Translations under genes and position numbers: made by a program | DNA from: Ruminococcus sp. | GTDB lineage: Bacteria > Bacillota > Clostridia > Oscillospirales > Acutalibacteraceae | Reading direction: 5' to 3' | Assembly: GCA_017404145.1 (NCBI GenBank) | Contig: JAFRCW010000040.1 | Span: 1 to 64,000 of the forward strand | Length of the DNA: 64,000 bases | Shown here: positions 62,934 to 64,000 of the stretch, piece after piece | Position numbering within the stretch: position 1 is the stretch's first letter | How the letters are laid out: the number at the start of each line of letters is the position of its first letter | Notes under the pieces: generated by a model | What the model was told of the DNA's origin: nothing | Databases searched by the model: none | Seen by the model: only the letters and a program-made list of their open reading frames with translations

Positions 62934-63659
62934 TTATGAAGAGACAAGATCCTTGATGACTTCTCCCGCAAGGATCAGTCCCGCGACTGGGGGAACGAAG
63001 GCGACCGAGCCGGGGGCGGGTCTGCCCGCGACGCTTCCCTTATCCTCATAAGCGTTTTCTTCATCATAGGAGGGGGAAAGCGCTTCTTCCTTCGAATAAA
63101 CCACTTTCAGTTTATCAATTCCGCGCTTTTTCAGCTCTCTGCGCATCACTCTGGCGAGGGGACAGACAGAGGTAGAATAGATATCCGCAACCTCAAAGCG
63201 GGTGGGATCGAGCTTGTTGCCCGCGCCCATCGAAGAGATGATCGGAACGCCCGCTTGGTCTGCTCTTTCGACCAGAGTAAGCTTTGCCGCGACGGTATCG
63301 ATCGCGTCGATGATATAGTCATAGAGGGAAAGATCGAAACGGTCGGCGTTCTCCTTGGTATAGAAGGCGTTATATACCGTCACCGAGCAGGAGGGGTTGA
63401 TATCAAGGATCCGCTCCCTCATCACATCGCATTTATCCTTTCCCAGCGTACTGTGCAGGGCGATGATCTGGCGGTTGATGTTCGAGAGGCTCACGGTATC
63501 GTGATCGATCAGGTCGATCGCGCCGAGTCCCGAACGCGCGAGCGCCTCAGCGGCATATCCGCCTACCCCGCCGACGCCGAATACCGCGACGCGGGCGTTT
63601 TTCAGTTTTTTGATTCCCTCAGCGCCGAGCAGCAGCTGAGTCCGTGAAAATTCGTTCAT
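62934..63659 (-). CDS. tcdA: tRNA threonylcarbamoyladenosine dehydratase
   Basis: 241 aa, ThiF/MoeB-like E1 fold. NEFSRTQLLLGAEGIKKL, the ATP loop VAVFGVGGVGGYAAEALARS, DHDTVSLSNINRQ, DAIDTVAAKL and the late GSVAFVPPVAGLILAGEVIK are the TcdA (CsdL) signature. It cyclises t6A to ct6A at position 37 of ANN-decoding tRNAs. ATG 63659 gives the standard start MNEFSRT; a 22-residue longer version is possible. Confidence 0.92.
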   Translation of the reverse strand: MNEFSRTQLLLGAEGIKKLKNARVAVFGVGGVGGYAAEALARSGLGAIDLIDHDTVSLSNINRQIIALHSTLGKDKCDVMRERILDINPSCSVTVYNAFYTKENADRFDLSLYDYIIDAIDTVAAKLTLVERADQAGVPIISSMGAGNKLDPTRFEVADIYSTSVCPLARVMRRELKKRGIDKLKVVYSKEEALSPSYDEENAYEDKGSVAGRPAPGSVAFVPPVAGLILAGEVIKDLVSS

Positions 63660-63738
63660 AGGTTTACCGTTTTCATCAAGAAGGAAAGGCTTTCGTTTCC
63701 GTAAACCTTTCTGTAATACAATCATTATGAATTATGCA

Positions 63739-64000
63739 TTATGAATTATGAATTCTTTTAACGTCTCCTCGGTCGGTCACCGCGCGGTAGCCTGCCAGCT
63801 CTATCCGGCGTTCCAGACAGCCGCGGCACCGGGCGGATTCCTCTCCCGTGCAGATTTTGTCGTCGTAGATCTCATATTTTTTTCTGACGGCAACGGGAGA
63901 GAGGTTGGGCATCACGACGTTCGCGCCCGCCTTAAGTCCCTTTTCGCGTCCCTGCGGGTCTATGGTACCCAGCGCGGTGGTAGAGGGGATCAGCGCATAG
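63739..64000 (-). CDS. hydE: [FeFe]-hydrogenase maturation radical SAM protein HydE, C-terminal part
   Basis: Incomplete: the gene runs off the right edge. The visible 86 residues read IPSTTALGTIDPQGREKGLK then AGANVVMPNLSPVAVRKKYE, the C-terminal barrel part of HydE/PylB-like biotin-synthase relatives, followed by a CRGCLERRIE tail. HydE helps build the H-cluster dithiolate, which fits a fermentative anaerobe. The stop lies in an AT-rich ATGAATTATGCAT repeat (63721-63754). Confidence 0.82.
   Translation of the reverse strand, partial: YALIPSTTALGTIDPQGREKGLKAGANVVMPNLSPVAVRKKYEIYDDKICTGEESARCRGCLERRIELAGYRAVTDRGDVKRIHNS

Overview
The window looks like a chromosome segment of an anaerobic, spore-forming Clostridia member, most likely a Ruminococcus-like Oscillospirales from gut or rumen. 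The signs are a secreted protein with a type I dockerin, a SpoVAD fragment, a HydE ([FeFe]-hydrogenase maturation) end, Gram-positive Shine-Dalgarno sequences with many TTG starts, and sigma-A-type promoters. The genus is inferred; there is no rRNA to fix it.

1-10.4 kb is a defence/accessory island. It opens with hairpins like the right end of an IS200/IS605 element. A four-gene operon follows: hipB, hipS, hipT (a split HipBST toxin-antitoxin) and a 1135-aa SIR2-like/STAND-NTPase/SEC-C protein. Then come a decayed recQ, a divergent zinc-ribbon AbiH-family protein and a small unknown gene. A 50-bp structured repeat occurs three times and brackets the hip-SIR2 and recQ modules, so the modules look like exchangeable cassettes.

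10.5-49 kb is a large exopolysaccharide/capsule locus, almost all on the plus strand, behind a sigma-A promoter and a 300-nt leader. It holds an initiating sugar-phosphate transferase, several GT2 and GT4 glycosyltransferases, a Wzy-like polymerase, a Wzx flippase, dTDP-L-rhamnose genes (rmlA, B, D, C), UDP-L-FucNAc genes (capE, capG, capF), a DegT aminotransferase, a pyruvyl transferase with its Fe-S partner, and two paralogous nucleotidyltransferases. A lipid-linked side-sugar set is also present: a GtrB-like transferase (frameshifted), two SMR flippases and a GT-C-like membrane protein. A cluster of ATP-grasp enzymes, an enolase-superfamily protein, an opine dehydrogenase and an LDH/MDH-like enzyme suggests amino-acid or opine decoration of the polymer. 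Base composition is mosaic, with visible breakpoints inside the first nucleotidyltransferase gene and at rmlA, where a vestigial second rmlA start remains.

49-52 kb is a junction: a large serine recombinase and a TnpW-like small gene on the minus strand, a promoter region with three evenly spaced palindromes and an attenuator-like hairpin, and a spoVAD gene missing its first two thirds.

52-64 kb is more GC-rich core chromosome: a nitroreductase, a dockerin/peptide-binding-protein chimera, a radical SAM protein, the glycerol operon (glpK, G3P dehydrogenase, FAD oxidoreductase, DUF1667 protein) interrupted by a four-helix-bundle cassette, a membrane PTS-IIC-like protein, a candidate type I toxin-antitoxin pair, tcdA and the end of hydE.
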